Assembly (NCBI RefSeq): GCF_002095535.1
Contig: NZ_MLJI01000001.1
Location: 2,159,832 to 2,223,831, forward strand
Length of the DNA stretch: 64,000 nt
DNA from: Pantoea cypripedii
Lineage (GTDB): Bacteria; Pseudomonadota; Gammaproteobacteria; Enterobacterales; Enterobacteriaceae
Direction: 5' to 3'
Shown: positions 36,885-45,580 of the stretch, in pieces
Position numbering within the stretch: the first letter of the stretch is position 1
Layout: each line of letters opens with the position of its first letter
Position numbers and translations under genes: made by a program
The notes under the pieces: model-generated
What the model was told of the DNA's origin: nothing
What the model saw: only the letters and a program-made list of their open reading frames with translations
The model's database searches: none

Positions 36885-38302
36885 TTGGCACCTCCGGCAT
36901 GGGCACGGTGACGGGCCATCAGTTCCTCGCCCTGCTCACCCAAATCCCACAGCAGGCGCGTCATGATTTGCAGACCCTCACGCGCAATGGATTTCAGCAT
37001 ATGTTCGTTAACGCCATGCTGACCACAGGCCGGATACGAGTGCGGCACCCACAACGTCGGCAGTCCGAGGATATCGGAGAACACTTCGTTCGGCAGCGAG
37101 CCACCGAGATTCGGCAGCAGCGCCGGTTTTTTCCCGCTGGTCTCCGCCATGCTTGTCAGCACCCAGTGCACCAGCGGATCGGTGGGATCAAGGCGTGTGG
37201 CAGGCGATCCACGCATAAACTCCACTTTCACCTGATCAAAGCCATGTTGTTGCAGATGCGCCTCAATGTGTTGCACCAGGTTTTGCCAATCCGTTCCTAC
37301 CACGAAACGCAGCTGACAAACCGCGCTGGCCTCTCCAGGAATGGCGTTCATCGGCCGTGCCGGATTGCCGGTGAGAAATGCCAGCACTTCCAGCGTGTTC
37401 CAGCCATACAGGCGTTCGGTTGGCGTCAGTCCAGGCTCACCCCAGTTAACCTCAATCTGCGGGTCGCCTGGCATGCCCCCTACTTCGATATCACTCAGAA
37501 TGGCACGCACTTCATCCGTCAGTGAGGTTGGCTTCAGTGCCGCCACCTGTAATACGCCGTTGGCGTTTACCAGCGAGGCAATTGCATTCGCCAGCTGAGT
37601 TCCGGGGTTGGTGAGCAGACCGCCCCAGTTGCCGGAGTGGTAGGCATTGTCGCGTGCGTTGATGGTAAGACGAAAATTGACGCAGCCGCGCGAACCCAGG
37701 AACAGCGTCGGACGGATCGCATTGAGGCGCGGGCCATCGGAGGCAATAAACAGGTCCGCTTTCAGCAATTCGCCGTGTTCCAGACACAGCTGCGCCAGAC
37801 CCGGCGAGCTGATCTCTTCACCCATTTCAAACAGCATCTTACAGTTAAAGCCGAGGCGTCCACCGCGTGCCTTAAAGACCTGTTCCAGCGCCGCCAGATT
37901 GACGCAGTGCTGGCCTTTATTATCAGCGCTGCCGCGACCGTACCAACGATCGCCCTCTTCGGTCAGCTGCCACGGCGATAATCCGTCGCACCAGTTTTCA
38001 TCATCGCCAAATACCACATCGCCGTGACCGTAACTCAGCAGCGTTGGCAGCGCCGGATCTTCGATGCGTACCGCGACCAGGAACGGACGCTGGGCGGTGA
38101 CCGGGTTGTCGATAAAGTGCAAAGTGAAACCGAGTGCCTCAAGTTGCGGCCCGATTTCCTGATGCAGATAGTGATGCAGTTCGTTATCGCGATCCGCACG
38201 CTGGCTTTCCGTCACCAGCGCCACGCGGCGCGCCAGTAATTGCTGGAATTCCCCGCTGTCAAAATAGTCGCTGGCCTGATTAACGACCTGTTGTACTGTC
38301 AT
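36881..38302 (-). CDS. M20 family metallopeptidase
   Basis: 473 aa from the ATG at 38302 (AGGG 6 bases upstream). It is a dinuclear zinc amidohydrolase of family M20 (ArgE/DapE/carnosinase group). The metal motifs are SYGHGDVV, GRGSADNKGQH, EMGEEISSPG and the C-terminal VPHSYPACGQHGVNEH. Length and the bipartite insertion domain fit the dipeptidase/acylase branch. It is translationally coupled to an MHS importer and divergent from a LysR regulator, which suggests an inducible uptake-and-hydrolysis unit for an N-acyl amino acid or dipeptide. The exact substrate is unknown. Confidence 0.88.
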   Translation of the reverse strand: MTVQQVVNQASDYFDSGEFQQLLARRVALVTESQRADRDNELHHYLHQEIGPQLEALGFTLHFIDNPVTAQRPFLVAVRIEDPALPTLLSYGHGDVVFGDDENWCDGLSPWQLTEEGDRWYGRGSADNKGQHCVNLAALEQVFKARGGRLGFNCKMLFEMGEEISSPGLAQLCLEHGELLKADLFIASDGPRLNAIRPTLFLGSRGCVNFRLTINARDNAYHSGNWGGLLTNPGTQLANAIASLVNANGVLQVAALKPTSLTDEVRAILSDIEVGGMPGDPQIEVNWGEPGLTPTERLYGWNTLEVLAFLTGNPARPMNAIPGEASAVCQLRFVVGTDWQNLVQHIEAHLQQHGFDQVKVEFMRGSPATRLDPTDPLVHWVLTSMAETSGKKPALLPNLGGSLPNEVFSDILGLPTLWVPHSYPACGQHGVNEHMLKSIAREGLQIMTRLLWDLGEQGEELMARHRAHAGGAK

Positions 38303-38452
38303 GTTTGCCCTGTCTTTTGTTGGTTTTATCATCATCCTTATCTTTGCGGAAAGGCTGATTTGCCACAATTATCAATTTATCGAGTAAGATTTGCTTTTAA
38401 AGCAAAGGTCAGCTGCCCGATTACGAGGCATGCACCATCAGGAGGCAGGTCA

Positions 38453-39385
38453 GTGCTCAGCAGTGAAATTCGTTATTTTATGACGGTCGCCAATGCCGGA
38501 TCGCTCAGCGCGGCCAGCGAGCAGTTGTTTGTCGCCATTTCGGCGATCAGCCGCCAGATTCAGCGGCTGGAAGCTGAAGTCGGTGTGCCGCTGTTTGACC
38601 GCCACGCCCGTGGCATGGTGCTGAACGAAGCCGGAGAAATCTTTGCTCATCACGTGCGGAAAAATATGCTGGATATGGAATATGCCCTGGCGGAAATTAA
38701 GGGACTCACCGCCGTGCGCCGCACGCAGATTCGCGTGGCCTGCACCGATGGCATGGCGTTTACCCTGCTGCCGCGCCTGTTTGCCGATTTCCGCGTCAGT
38801 AACCCAGGCGTGCTGTTCAGTCTGAAAGTCGCCAGCACCCAGGGCGTGGCTGAGTTAATTCGTAACGGCGAGTGTGATCTGGCGTTGCAGTTCAGCCTGT
38901 ATGCCGAGCGTGGCGTTGAAGTCATCGGCTCCTGGCCCGCGCCAGTGCAGCTGGTGATGCATCATAACCATCCACTGGCGCAGGCTGATGAGGTGACACT
39001 GGCTGACCTGGGTCAATATCCGCTGGCGTTACCGGAGCAAAACACCACGGTGCGCCAGTTGTTTGATCTCTCCTGCCATATGAGTGGCTATGTCATTGAA
39101 CCGGTGCTGACCTGCGATAACTTTTCCACCCTGTTCCATTTTCTGCTGCGAACGCCGCTGGCGGTCACCATTTGTAGCCCGTTTACCGTGATGTATGAGG
39201 CGAAAACCCACGGGTTGCTATTGCGCACGGTAGGCATTGATCAATTGAACCAGCGTACGCTGCAATTGCAGACATTATCAGGACGGCCACGCAGTGCCGC
39301 CCTGAATTTATTCCTGGATTTTCTGCACCAGCAGCTGAACACACTGGAACAATCGAGCGGTCAAAATCCGATTTCTCGCGATTAG
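38453..39385 (+). CDS. LysR-family regulator divergent from the M20 gene
   Basis: 310 aa from a GTG at 38453, 7 bases after GGAGG; the frame back to 38240 runs through the M20 gene and is not credible. The N-terminal helix-turn-helix (FMTVANAGSLSAASEQLFVAISAISRQIQRLEAEVG) is followed by a type 2 periplasmic-binding fold. It resembles the NAC/CynR-like group in general layout only. By position it probably controls the M20-MHS pair. Confidence 0.88.
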   Translation: MLSSEIRYFMTVANAGSLSAASEQLFVAISAISRQIQRLEAEVGVPLFDRHARGMVLNEAGEIFAHHVRKNMLDMEYALAEIKGLTAVRRTQIRVACTDGMAFTLLPRLFADFRVSNPGVLFSLKVASTQGVAELIRNGECDLALQFSLYAERGVEVIGSWPAPVQLVMHHNHPLAQADEVTLADLGQYPLALPEQNTTVRQLFDLSCHMSGYVIEPVLTCDNFSTLFHFLLRTPLAVTICSPFTVMYEAKTHGLLLRTVGIDQLNQRTLQLQTLSGRPRSAALNLFLDFLHQQLNTLEQSSGQNPISRD

Positions 39386-39485
39386 TTGACTTCAATGAGT
39401 CTGCATCGTTATACAAGGCATTAATTAATAATTTGATTTAGTCGTTCTGCGAACGAACGCCCCGTTAAATTGATAAGGACTCCCG

Positions 39486-40712
39486 ATGACAGATCAACTC
39501 GCCCGCCAGCTGACTCAGCGGTTTTACCGTTATCTGGCCGTTTCCAGCCAGAGCGATGCCAAATCCACTACGCTTCCGAGTACCCCCTCACAACATGCCA
39601 TGGCTGAGATGCTGGCAGCAGAGCTGCGCGAGCTGGGGCTGGAAGAGATCGTCATCGACCAACATGCCACGGTAACGGCACTGAAGCGCGGTAATCGCCC
39701 TGACGCCCCCCGCATCGGGTTTATCACCCATATCGATACTGTTGATGTCGGGCTGTCAGCAGATATCCACCCACAAACGTTAACCTTTACCGGCGATGAC
39801 CTGTGCCTGAATGCTGTGCAGGACATCTGGCTGCGCGTGGCTGAGCATCCCGAAATCGTGCCCTACCACGGCCAGCAAATTATCTTTAGCGACGGCACCA
39901 GCGTGCTCGGTGCAGACAACAAAGCGGCGGTCACGGTGGTGATGACGCTGATGGAGAATTTACAGGGCGATCATGGCGATATCGTGGTGGCCTTTGTACC
40001 CGACGAGGAAATTGGCCTGCGCGGTGCCAAAGCGCTCGATCTGGAACAACGCTTTGCCGTTGATTTTGCCTGGACCATCGACTGCTGCGAACTGGGCGAA
40101 GTGGTCTACGAAAACTTCAATGCCGCCGCCGCTGAGATTATTTTTACCGGCGTTCCGGCACACCCGATGTCCGGCAAAGGCGTGCTGGTCAATCCGCTGC
40201 TGATGGCGCATGACTTTATCCAGCGTTTTGATCGTCTGGCGACACCAGAGCATACCGAAGGGCGCGAAGGCTATATCTGGTTTAACGATATGCAGGCCAA
40301 TGCCAGCCGTGCGGTGCTGAAAGCATCGATTCGTGATTTTGATCTCAATGGTTTTGATGCGAAGAAGCAGCAACTGGTGGAAATCGCCGATGAGATTGCC
40401 GCGCAGTATCCCACCGGGCAGGTGGCGCTGAGCATCAATGATGTCTACAGCAATATCAGCAATGCCATCGGTGAAGATCGGCGGGCAATTGATTTAATTT
40501 TTACCGCGCTGGCGCAGCTGGGGATTGAACCGAAGGTGATTCCAATGCGCGGGGGGACCGATGGGGCGGCATTGTCGGCTAAAGGCTTGCTGACACCGAA
40601 TTTCTTTACCGGTGCGCACAACTTTCATTCGCGTTTTGAATTCCTGCCGGTGCCGTCGTTTGTGAAGTCGTATCAGGTGGCAGAAGCCTTGTGTTATCTG
40701 GCAGCGAGATAA
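39486..40712 (+). CDS. pepT: PepT-like tripeptidase (M20B)
   Basis: 408 aa, the length of E. coli PepT. The metal-site residues are in ITHIDTVD, LGADNKAAV, VPDEEIG and TIDCCELGEV, plus AHNFHSRFEFLPV at the end. PepT removes the N-terminal residue from tripeptides. It stands on the strand of the LysR gene 100 bp downstream of it. Divergence from the classical PepT (for example SAKSTT near the start, and loss of some family loops) means it could be a paralogue. Confidence 0.85.
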   Translation: MTDQLARQLTQRFYRYLAVSSQSDAKSTTLPSTPSQHAMAEMLAAELRELGLEEIVIDQHATVTALKRGNRPDAPRIGFITHIDTVDVGLSADIHPQTLTFTGDDLCLNAVQDIWLRVAEHPEIVPYHGQQIIFSDGTSVLGADNKAAVTVVMTLMENLQGDHGDIVVAFVPDEEIGLRGAKALDLEQRFAVDFAWTIDCCELGEVVYENFNAAAAEIIFTGVPAHPMSGKGVLVNPLLMAHDFIQRFDRLATPEHTEGREGYIWFNDMQANASRAVLKASIRDFDLNGFDAKKQQLVEIADEIAAQYPTGQVALSINDVYSNISNAIGEDRRAIDLIFTALAQLGIEPKVIPMRGGTDGAALSAKGLLTPNFFTGAHNFHSRFEFLPVPSFVKSYQVAEALCYLAAR

Positions 40713-40723
40713 CACCGCGCAAT

Positions 40724-40753
40724 CAGGTGTGCATCATTTTCGATGCACACCTG
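40724..40753. terminator. Bidirectional terminator after pepT
   Basis: A 12-bp perfect stem CAGGTGTGCATC / GATGCACACCTG with loop ATTTTC, between the convergent pepT and binding-protein genes. Confidence 0.75.
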
Positions 40754-40759
40754 CATATG

Positions 40760-41539
40760 TTATTTCGCTACGCTAACGTCGATGCCCGGGAAGAATTTCG
40801 CCGCCAGTTTGGTCACGGTGCCGTCAGTCTGCACTTTGGTGATCGCCGCATCCAGTTCCTGTTTCAGCTTGGCATCACCCTTGCGCAGGCCAAAACCGAT
40901 GCCAGAACCGAGGATAGTATCGTCTTCCACTGGCTTGCCAACGAAAGCAAAGCCTTTGCCCTGCGGCTTATCAAGGAAACCGGACTGACCCGCAGCTGAC
41001 ATCACCAGCGTGCCATCCAGACGCCCGGCGACCATGTCGTTATACACCTGATTTTGATCCTGATAGGACGTTACGGTCACGCCCTCCGGCTCCCAATGCT
41101 TTTTGGCATAGGTTTCCTGGATGGACCCCTGCAACACGCCGATGTTTTTCCCTTTCAGCGATTCTGCAGTCGGCAGCAGGCCCTGGCCCTCTTTCGCCAC
41201 CAGCATGGTCGGAATACGGTAAATCGGTTTGGTGAAGTCGATGCTTTTCGCACGTGCTTCGGTGATGTTCATCGCTGAGTTGATGGCGTCAAACTTCTTC
41301 GCCTGCAACGCCGGGATCAGGGCATCAAAGCTGCTTTCAACCCAGCTGCATTTGAAGTTACCGCTCTGGCAAATGGCTTTACCCAGCTCGATATCGAAAC
41401 CTTCCAGCTCACCCTGAGCGTTGCGGCTTTCAAACGGCGGGTACTGTGATTCCAGACCGTAGCGTAAGGTGTCCTGGGCGAATGCATGCACAGAGGTCAT
41501 CATGCCCAGCGCCACAAAAAGTACGTTTAATTTTTTCAT
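40760..41539 (-). CDS. Periplasmic amino-acid-binding protein (family 3), orphan
   Basis: 259 aa: a signal peptide (MKKLNVLFVALGMMTSVHAFA) then an SBP_bac_3 fold. The ligand landmarks are SQYPPFESRNAQGELEGFDIELGKAICQ, FDAINSAMNITEARAKSIDFTKPIYRIPTMLV and GVLQGSIQETYAKKHW. The sequence looks most like the HisJ/ArgT lysine-arginine-ornithine/histidine group. There is no permease or ATPase nearby, so it must share another importer's membrane part. It follows the aminotransferase gene after 15 bp. Confidence 0.88.
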   Translation of the reverse strand: MKKLNVLFVALGMMTSVHAFAQDTLRYGLESQYPPFESRNAQGELEGFDIELGKAICQSGNFKCSWVESSFDALIPALQAKKFDAINSAMNITEARAKSIDFTKPIYRIPTMLVAKEGQGLLPTAESLKGKNIGVLQGSIQETYAKKHWEPEGVTVTSYQDQNQVYNDMVAGRLDGTLVMSAAGQSGFLDKPQGKGFAFVGKPVEDDTILGSGIGFGLRKGDAKLKQELDAAITKVQTDGTVTKLAAKFFPGIDVSVAK

Positions 41540-41554
41540 TGTTATACCCCTAAG

Positions 41555-42721
41555 TTACCCTTTGACCCGGCAGAGTGCTTCTGCTCCGGCCTGTAATGTC
41601 GCGTCGTCTTTGGCAAACGACAGACGGATTAATTTATTGTCTGTGCCATCCATATAAAACGCCGACAACGGAATGGTCGCCACACCGTGATCGACGATGA
41701 GACGTTTTACCATTTCGCTATCACTTTCGTCACTGAAATGTCCGTAACTGGCTAAAACAAAGAAAGAACCGGCGCACGGCAGCAGTTTAAACGGCGAATC
41801 CGCCATCAATGACATCAGGCGATCGCGCTTCTGCTGATAGAACGGCGACAGCTGCAAATAATTTTCCGGGTGTTGCAGATAGTGGGCGAAACCCACCTGC
41901 ATCGGGGTATCCGCGGCGTACATCATAAACTGATGCACCTTGACGATTTCCGTCATCAGCGCGGCCGGTGCCAGCGCATAACCGACGCGCCAGCCGGTGA
42001 CGTGGAAGGTTTTGCCAAAGGAGGAGACAATCACGCTGCGCTGCGCCAGCTCCGGATGCGTTGCCATGCCGCAGTGCGGACGACCATCAAACACGATGTG
42101 TTCGTACACTTCGTCGGACAACACCACGATATCGGTATTACGCGTCAGTGCTGCCAGCTGATCCAGATCCGCCGGGGTTAACACCTGCGCACTCGGGTTG
42201 TGCGGCGTGTTGATGATGATCATGCGGGTACGCGGCGTAATGGTGGCACGCAGTTCGTCCCAGTTGATGGCAAAATCCGGCACCTGCAATTTCAGGCCAA
42301 TCGGCGTACCACCCTGCAAACGGACCACCGGTGCATAGCTGTCGAAGGCCGGTTCGAAGAAAATCACTTCATCACCCGGATGCACCAGCGCGGAAATCGC
42401 CATATAGATCCCCTGGCTGGCGCTGCCGGTGATCAGCACTTCACTGCCGACATCGTACTGCTGGCCATACAAAGTATGCACCTTCTGCGCCAGTGCCTCT
42501 TTCAGTGCAGGCAGCCCCGTCAGCGGCGCATACTGGTTATGCCCCTCGCGCATCGCTTTGCTCACCAGCTCGACCAGCTGAGGATCGCAGGGGAAATTCG
42601 GTGCGCCCTGGGACAGGTTGATGGCTTTATGCTGCGCCGAAAGCTGACCAATCACACTGAAAATAGTGGTGCCAACATCGGGTAATTTTGAAGAGGTCTG
42701 AACACTTGATTGAAGAGACAT
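41555..42721 (-). CDS. YbdL-like PLP aminotransferase
   Basis: 388 aa, class I/II aminotransferase. It matches the E. coli YbdL methionine aminotransferase layout: SKLPDVGTTIF, INLSQGAPNF, NQYAPLTGLPALKEA, INTPHNPS, LSDEVYEH and the PLP lysine in SSFGKTFHVTGWRVGY. It likely transaminates methionine, phenylalanine or histidine with a 2-oxo acid. It is cotranscribed with the amino-acid-binding protein and divergent from a LysR regulator. Confidence 0.88.
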   Translation of the reverse strand: MSLQSSVQTSSKLPDVGTTIFSVIGQLSAQHKAINLSQGAPNFPCDPQLVELVSKAMREGHNQYAPLTGLPALKEALAQKVHTLYGQQYDVGSEVLITGSASQGIYMAISALVHPGDEVIFFEPAFDSYAPVVRLQGGTPIGLKLQVPDFAINWDELRATITPRTRMIIINTPHNPSAQVLTPADLDQLAALTRNTDIVVLSDEVYEHIVFDGRPHCGMATHPELAQRSVIVSSFGKTFHVTGWRVGYALAPAALMTEIVKVHQFMMYAADTPMQVGFAHYLQHPENYLQLSPFYQQKRDRLMSLMADSPFKLLPCAGSFFVLASYGHFSDESDSEMVKRLIVDHGVATIPLSAFYMDGTDNKLIRLSFAKDDATLQAGAEALCRVKG

Positions 42722-42851
42722 CGTAACTCCGCCAGATAGGTTGCATAACCACGTAATAAAATCAGATTTCTATTCAACGGCCTGCTGCTTGAGTCCACAA
42801 GCGAATTGTTGTCATAATAGCCATGACTTAAAATCATAGCTTGAGGCTGTT

Positions 42852-43733
42852 ATGTCCCGCTCTGCTCTGCCGCTCAACGCCATTCACGCCTTTCTGGTCA
42901 CGGCGCGTCACCTTAATCTGACGCGTGCCGCCAGTGAGCTTTGCATTACGCAGGGCGCGGTCAGCCGCAAAATTGCCGCACTGGAGAGCTGGCTGGGGTT
43001 CGCATTATTCGAACGTCACGCGCGTGGGCTGCATCTGACCTCGCAGGGGGCGGCGCTGCTGCCTGAGCTGCAACAGGGATTCGCCATGCTGGTCAATGCC
43101 ACAGAAAAAGCCAGCCGCAGCAATGCTTCGATTCGCCTGAAAGCCCCCACCTGTGCCATGCGCTGGCTGGTGCCGCGTCTGGTGGCGCTGGAGCAACAGC
43201 GACCGGACATCCATGTGGCGCTCACCACCACCCTCGATCATGCTTCGCAACTGGATAACTTCGATGCGGCGATTGTCTACGGCATTGCCCCCGCCGAGGC
43301 CATCCATTTATTCGATGAGCGTCTGACGCCGGTGCTGACCAGCAGCGTCACGCCACCCGCCAGCGTGGCTGCCCTGTCCCGCTTCACCTTTTTACATCCC
43401 ACCAATGACACCCGCGACTGGCAATTGTGGCTGCATGCGCAGCAGGCCAGCGTTCCGATGGCGCGCAACCAGCATTTTGCCACCATGGATCTGGCGATCA
43501 GTGCGGCGATTCAGGGATTTGGTGTGACGGTGGCGGATGTGTCGCTGGTGCAGAATGATTTGGCAAATGGTCGGTTGATCGCCCCGTTTGACCACTGCGT
43601 CTCTACCGGGGCGAGTTATAGCTTATTACAGCGAGCGGAACGTGATGCGCCACCCTTCCTGCAGGAACTGGTGGCGTGGTTGTGTCAGCCTCAGAATGAA
43701 ACCCATTCGTCGGCGCTGGCGGATTTGGATTGA
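42852..43733 (+). CDS. LysR-family regulator (GcvA-like)
   Basis: 293 aa. The DNA-binding region resembles the GcvA/AmpR group ([58 protein letters not shown]). The C-terminal effector domain follows. It is 130 bp from the aminotransferase gene in the opposite direction, so it likely controls the aminotransferase/binding-protein pair. The last 43 bp overlap the end of the convergent chemoreceptor gene. Confidence 0.87.
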   Translation: MSRSALPLNAIHAFLVTARHLNLTRAASELCITQGAVSRKIAALESWLGFALFERHARGLHLTSQGAALLPELQQGFAMLVNATEKASRSNASIRLKAPTCAMRWLVPRLVALEQQRPDIHVALTTTLDHASQLDNFDAAIVYGIAPAEAIHLFDERLTPVLTSSVTPPASVAALSRFTFLHPTNDTRDWQLWLHAQQASVPMARNQHFATMDLAISAAIQGFGVTVADVSLVQNDLANGRLIAPFDHCVSTGASYSLLQRAERDAPPFLQELVAWLCQPQNETHSSALADLD

Positions 43734-45367
43734 GCCACCGGTGGCGCGTTGAGCGCCGGACGGCGTAACACGGGGCCAGCCGGGGGTTTGGCAGCGTTCG
43801 TAACCGGCGCGCTCGGCGCAAGGCGGAATTTCGCCACTGACGCCTGCAACTCTTCGGTCTGACGCTCCAGCGCGCTGGCCGCCGCAGAAACTTGCTCAAC
43901 CAATGACGCGTTCTGCTGCGTCACGCTGTCCATCTCCGTCACTGCCGTGCCCACCTGCGAAATCCCTTTGCTTTGTTCTTCCGAGGCGGCGGCAATGTGC
44001 TTCATGATCTCATTCACATCCTGAACCGATTTCAGGATGTCATTCATGGTATGACCGGCGTTGTTCACCAGCTCTGAGCCTTTACCGACACGCTGTACCG
44101 AATCTTCAATCAGGGTGGCAATCTCTTTCGCCGCATTGGCGCTGCGCTGGGCGAGGTTACGCACTTCGCTGGCAACCACGGCAAAACCACGCCCCTGCTC
44201 ACCGGCGCGCGCAGCTTCCACCGCCGCGTTCAGCGCCAGGATATTGGTCTGGAAGGCAATGCTATTGATGACGTTGGTGATTTCAGCAATTTTCTTCGAA
44301 CTGCCGGAAATCCCTTCCATGGTGGTCACCACTTCACCCACCAGACGGCCACCCTGCTGTGCGGTACCAGAGGCAGTTTCCGCCAGTGAACTGGCCTGAC
44401 GCGCGTTGTCGGCGTTAAATTTCACCGTGGCGGTCAACTGCTCCATGCTGGCTGCGGTTTGCTCCAGCGCGGCGGCCTGCTCTTCGGTGCGGGAAGAGAG
44501 ATCGTTGTTGCCTGCGGAAATTTCCGCCGCACCACGGTAAATGTTTTCCGTCCCGCTGCGAATGGCGCTCACCGCTTCACGCAGGCTGTCCTGCATCGCG
44601 CGCAGTAACGGCACCAGTTTGCCCACACAGTTGCGGCCAAACTCCTCTACCGGCTGGCTAAGATCGCCCTGAGCGATAATGGCGAAGTGATCGCGAATCT
44701 TATCCAGCGGCTTAACCAGCATGGTGACCAGGTAACGATCGGTAAACAGCAGGATCAACAGACCGACCCCCACCGCCACCAGAATAATCACCTTCGTCAC
44801 ATTGGTCAGTTTATCGACGGTGACACGGGTGTCTTCCAGTTTGATCGCCGCCGCCTGATTAAAACTTTCGGCGCTGGCACCAAAGGCACGGCTCAACGCT
44901 GGCGTGACATTATTGGCCTGCGCACGGTAAGCCTCCAGCGTGCCCTGCTGCGCCAGCGCAACCTGCGGCGCAATCCCTTCATCCAACAGTTTTTGCCAGT
45001 TGGCGATCACGTTATTGGCGGTATCCGCATCCATCGGACCCGGTGCCATCGCTTTAAACTGTTCCAGCTGCTGCTTCATGCTGTCCAGCGCCTGTTGCAC
45101 CGGCCCGAAGGCATCGGCCGGGGGTGTGGCACCAGAGGCACGGATTTCCATCACGCGCGACATACGTGTGACCACACGAAAATATTGATCGTTGCCTTTA
45201 CTCAGCACCGTCATTTGATTGACCAACTGACGATCAACCTCGTTGCCGTCACCCAGAGCGTTTAGCGAGTGCACGCTAAACAGGCCGACGACGCACCACA
45301 GCAGGCAGAACAGCCCAAGAATGGTCAGCATGACGGCACGAATAGTAAAATTTTTTAAGATACCCAT
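43691..45367 (-). CDS. Methyl-accepting chemotaxis protein
   Basis: 558 aa. N-terminal helix at about 10-32, a periplasmic four-helix bundle ligand domain of about 160 residues, a second helix near 193-215, HAMP, then the signalling domain with the invariant tip [37 protein letters not shown] sequence (residues about 368-400). The C-terminus ends EWVSF, which fits the xWxxF pentapeptide that tethers CheR/CheB in high-abundance receptors such as Tar and Tsr. The ligand is unknown; the neighbours suggest amino acids or peptides. Confidence 0.93.
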   Translation of the reverse strand: MGILKNFTIRAVMLTILGLFCLLWCVVGLFSVHSLNALGDGNEVDRQLVNQMTVLSKGNDQYFRVVTRMSRVMEIRASGATPPADAFGPVQQALDSMKQQLEQFKAMAPGPMDADTANNVIANWQKLLDEGIAPQVALAQQGTLEAYRAQANNVTPALSRAFGASAESFNQAAAIKLEDTRVTVDKLTNVTKVIILVAVGVGLLILLFTDRYLVTMLVKPLDKIRDHFAIIAQGDLSQPVEEFGRNCVGKLVPLLRAMQDSLREAVSAIRSGTENIYRGAAEISAGNNDLSSRTEEQAAALEQTAASMEQLTATVKFNADNARQASSLAETASGTAQQGGRLVGEVVTTMEGISGSSKKIAEITNVINSIAFQTNILALNAAVEAARAGEQGRGFAVVASEVRNLAQRSANAAKEIATLIEDSVQRVGKGSELVNNAGHTMNDILKSVQDVNEIMKHIAAASEEQSKGISQVGTAVTEMDSVTQQNASLVEQVSAAASALERQTEELQASVAKFRLAPSAPVTNAAKPPAGPVLRRPALNAPPVAQSKSASADEWVSF

Positions 45368-45385
45368 ACGAAATCCCTTGATGTG

Positions 45386-45426
45386 AAACGCAATGGAGGC
45401 CCGATAAAATCGGGCATATTGCGTTT
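45386..45426 (-). promoter_or_regulatory. Long leader hairpin just upstream of the chemoreceptor
   Basis: Outer arms AAACGCAAT / ATTGCGTTT and inner arms GCCCGAT / ATCGGGC around an AAA loop, with small bulges between. The hairpin ends about 19 bp before the start codon, adjacent to its ribosome site (AAGGGA). Confidence 0.6.
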
Positions 45427-45580
45427 ATCGGCAGCAGATTCAGAAAATGTACGGGTTTTGCAAGCTAATTAATTGCTGGATCAGCTGCGAATCCAAAAGG
45501 ATTGTCTGAGCTAAATCAGAGGGATGCGAGAAAATTTGCCTTAAAAAAACGTTTGCGGAATTTAAGCATTAGCAAATTAA

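Noticed and set aside
36438..36911. Forward 157-aa frame inside the MHS transporter
   Set aside because: It is an antisense shadow, low complexity and Arg/Gln rich, as are many other frames opposite GC-rich genes in this window.
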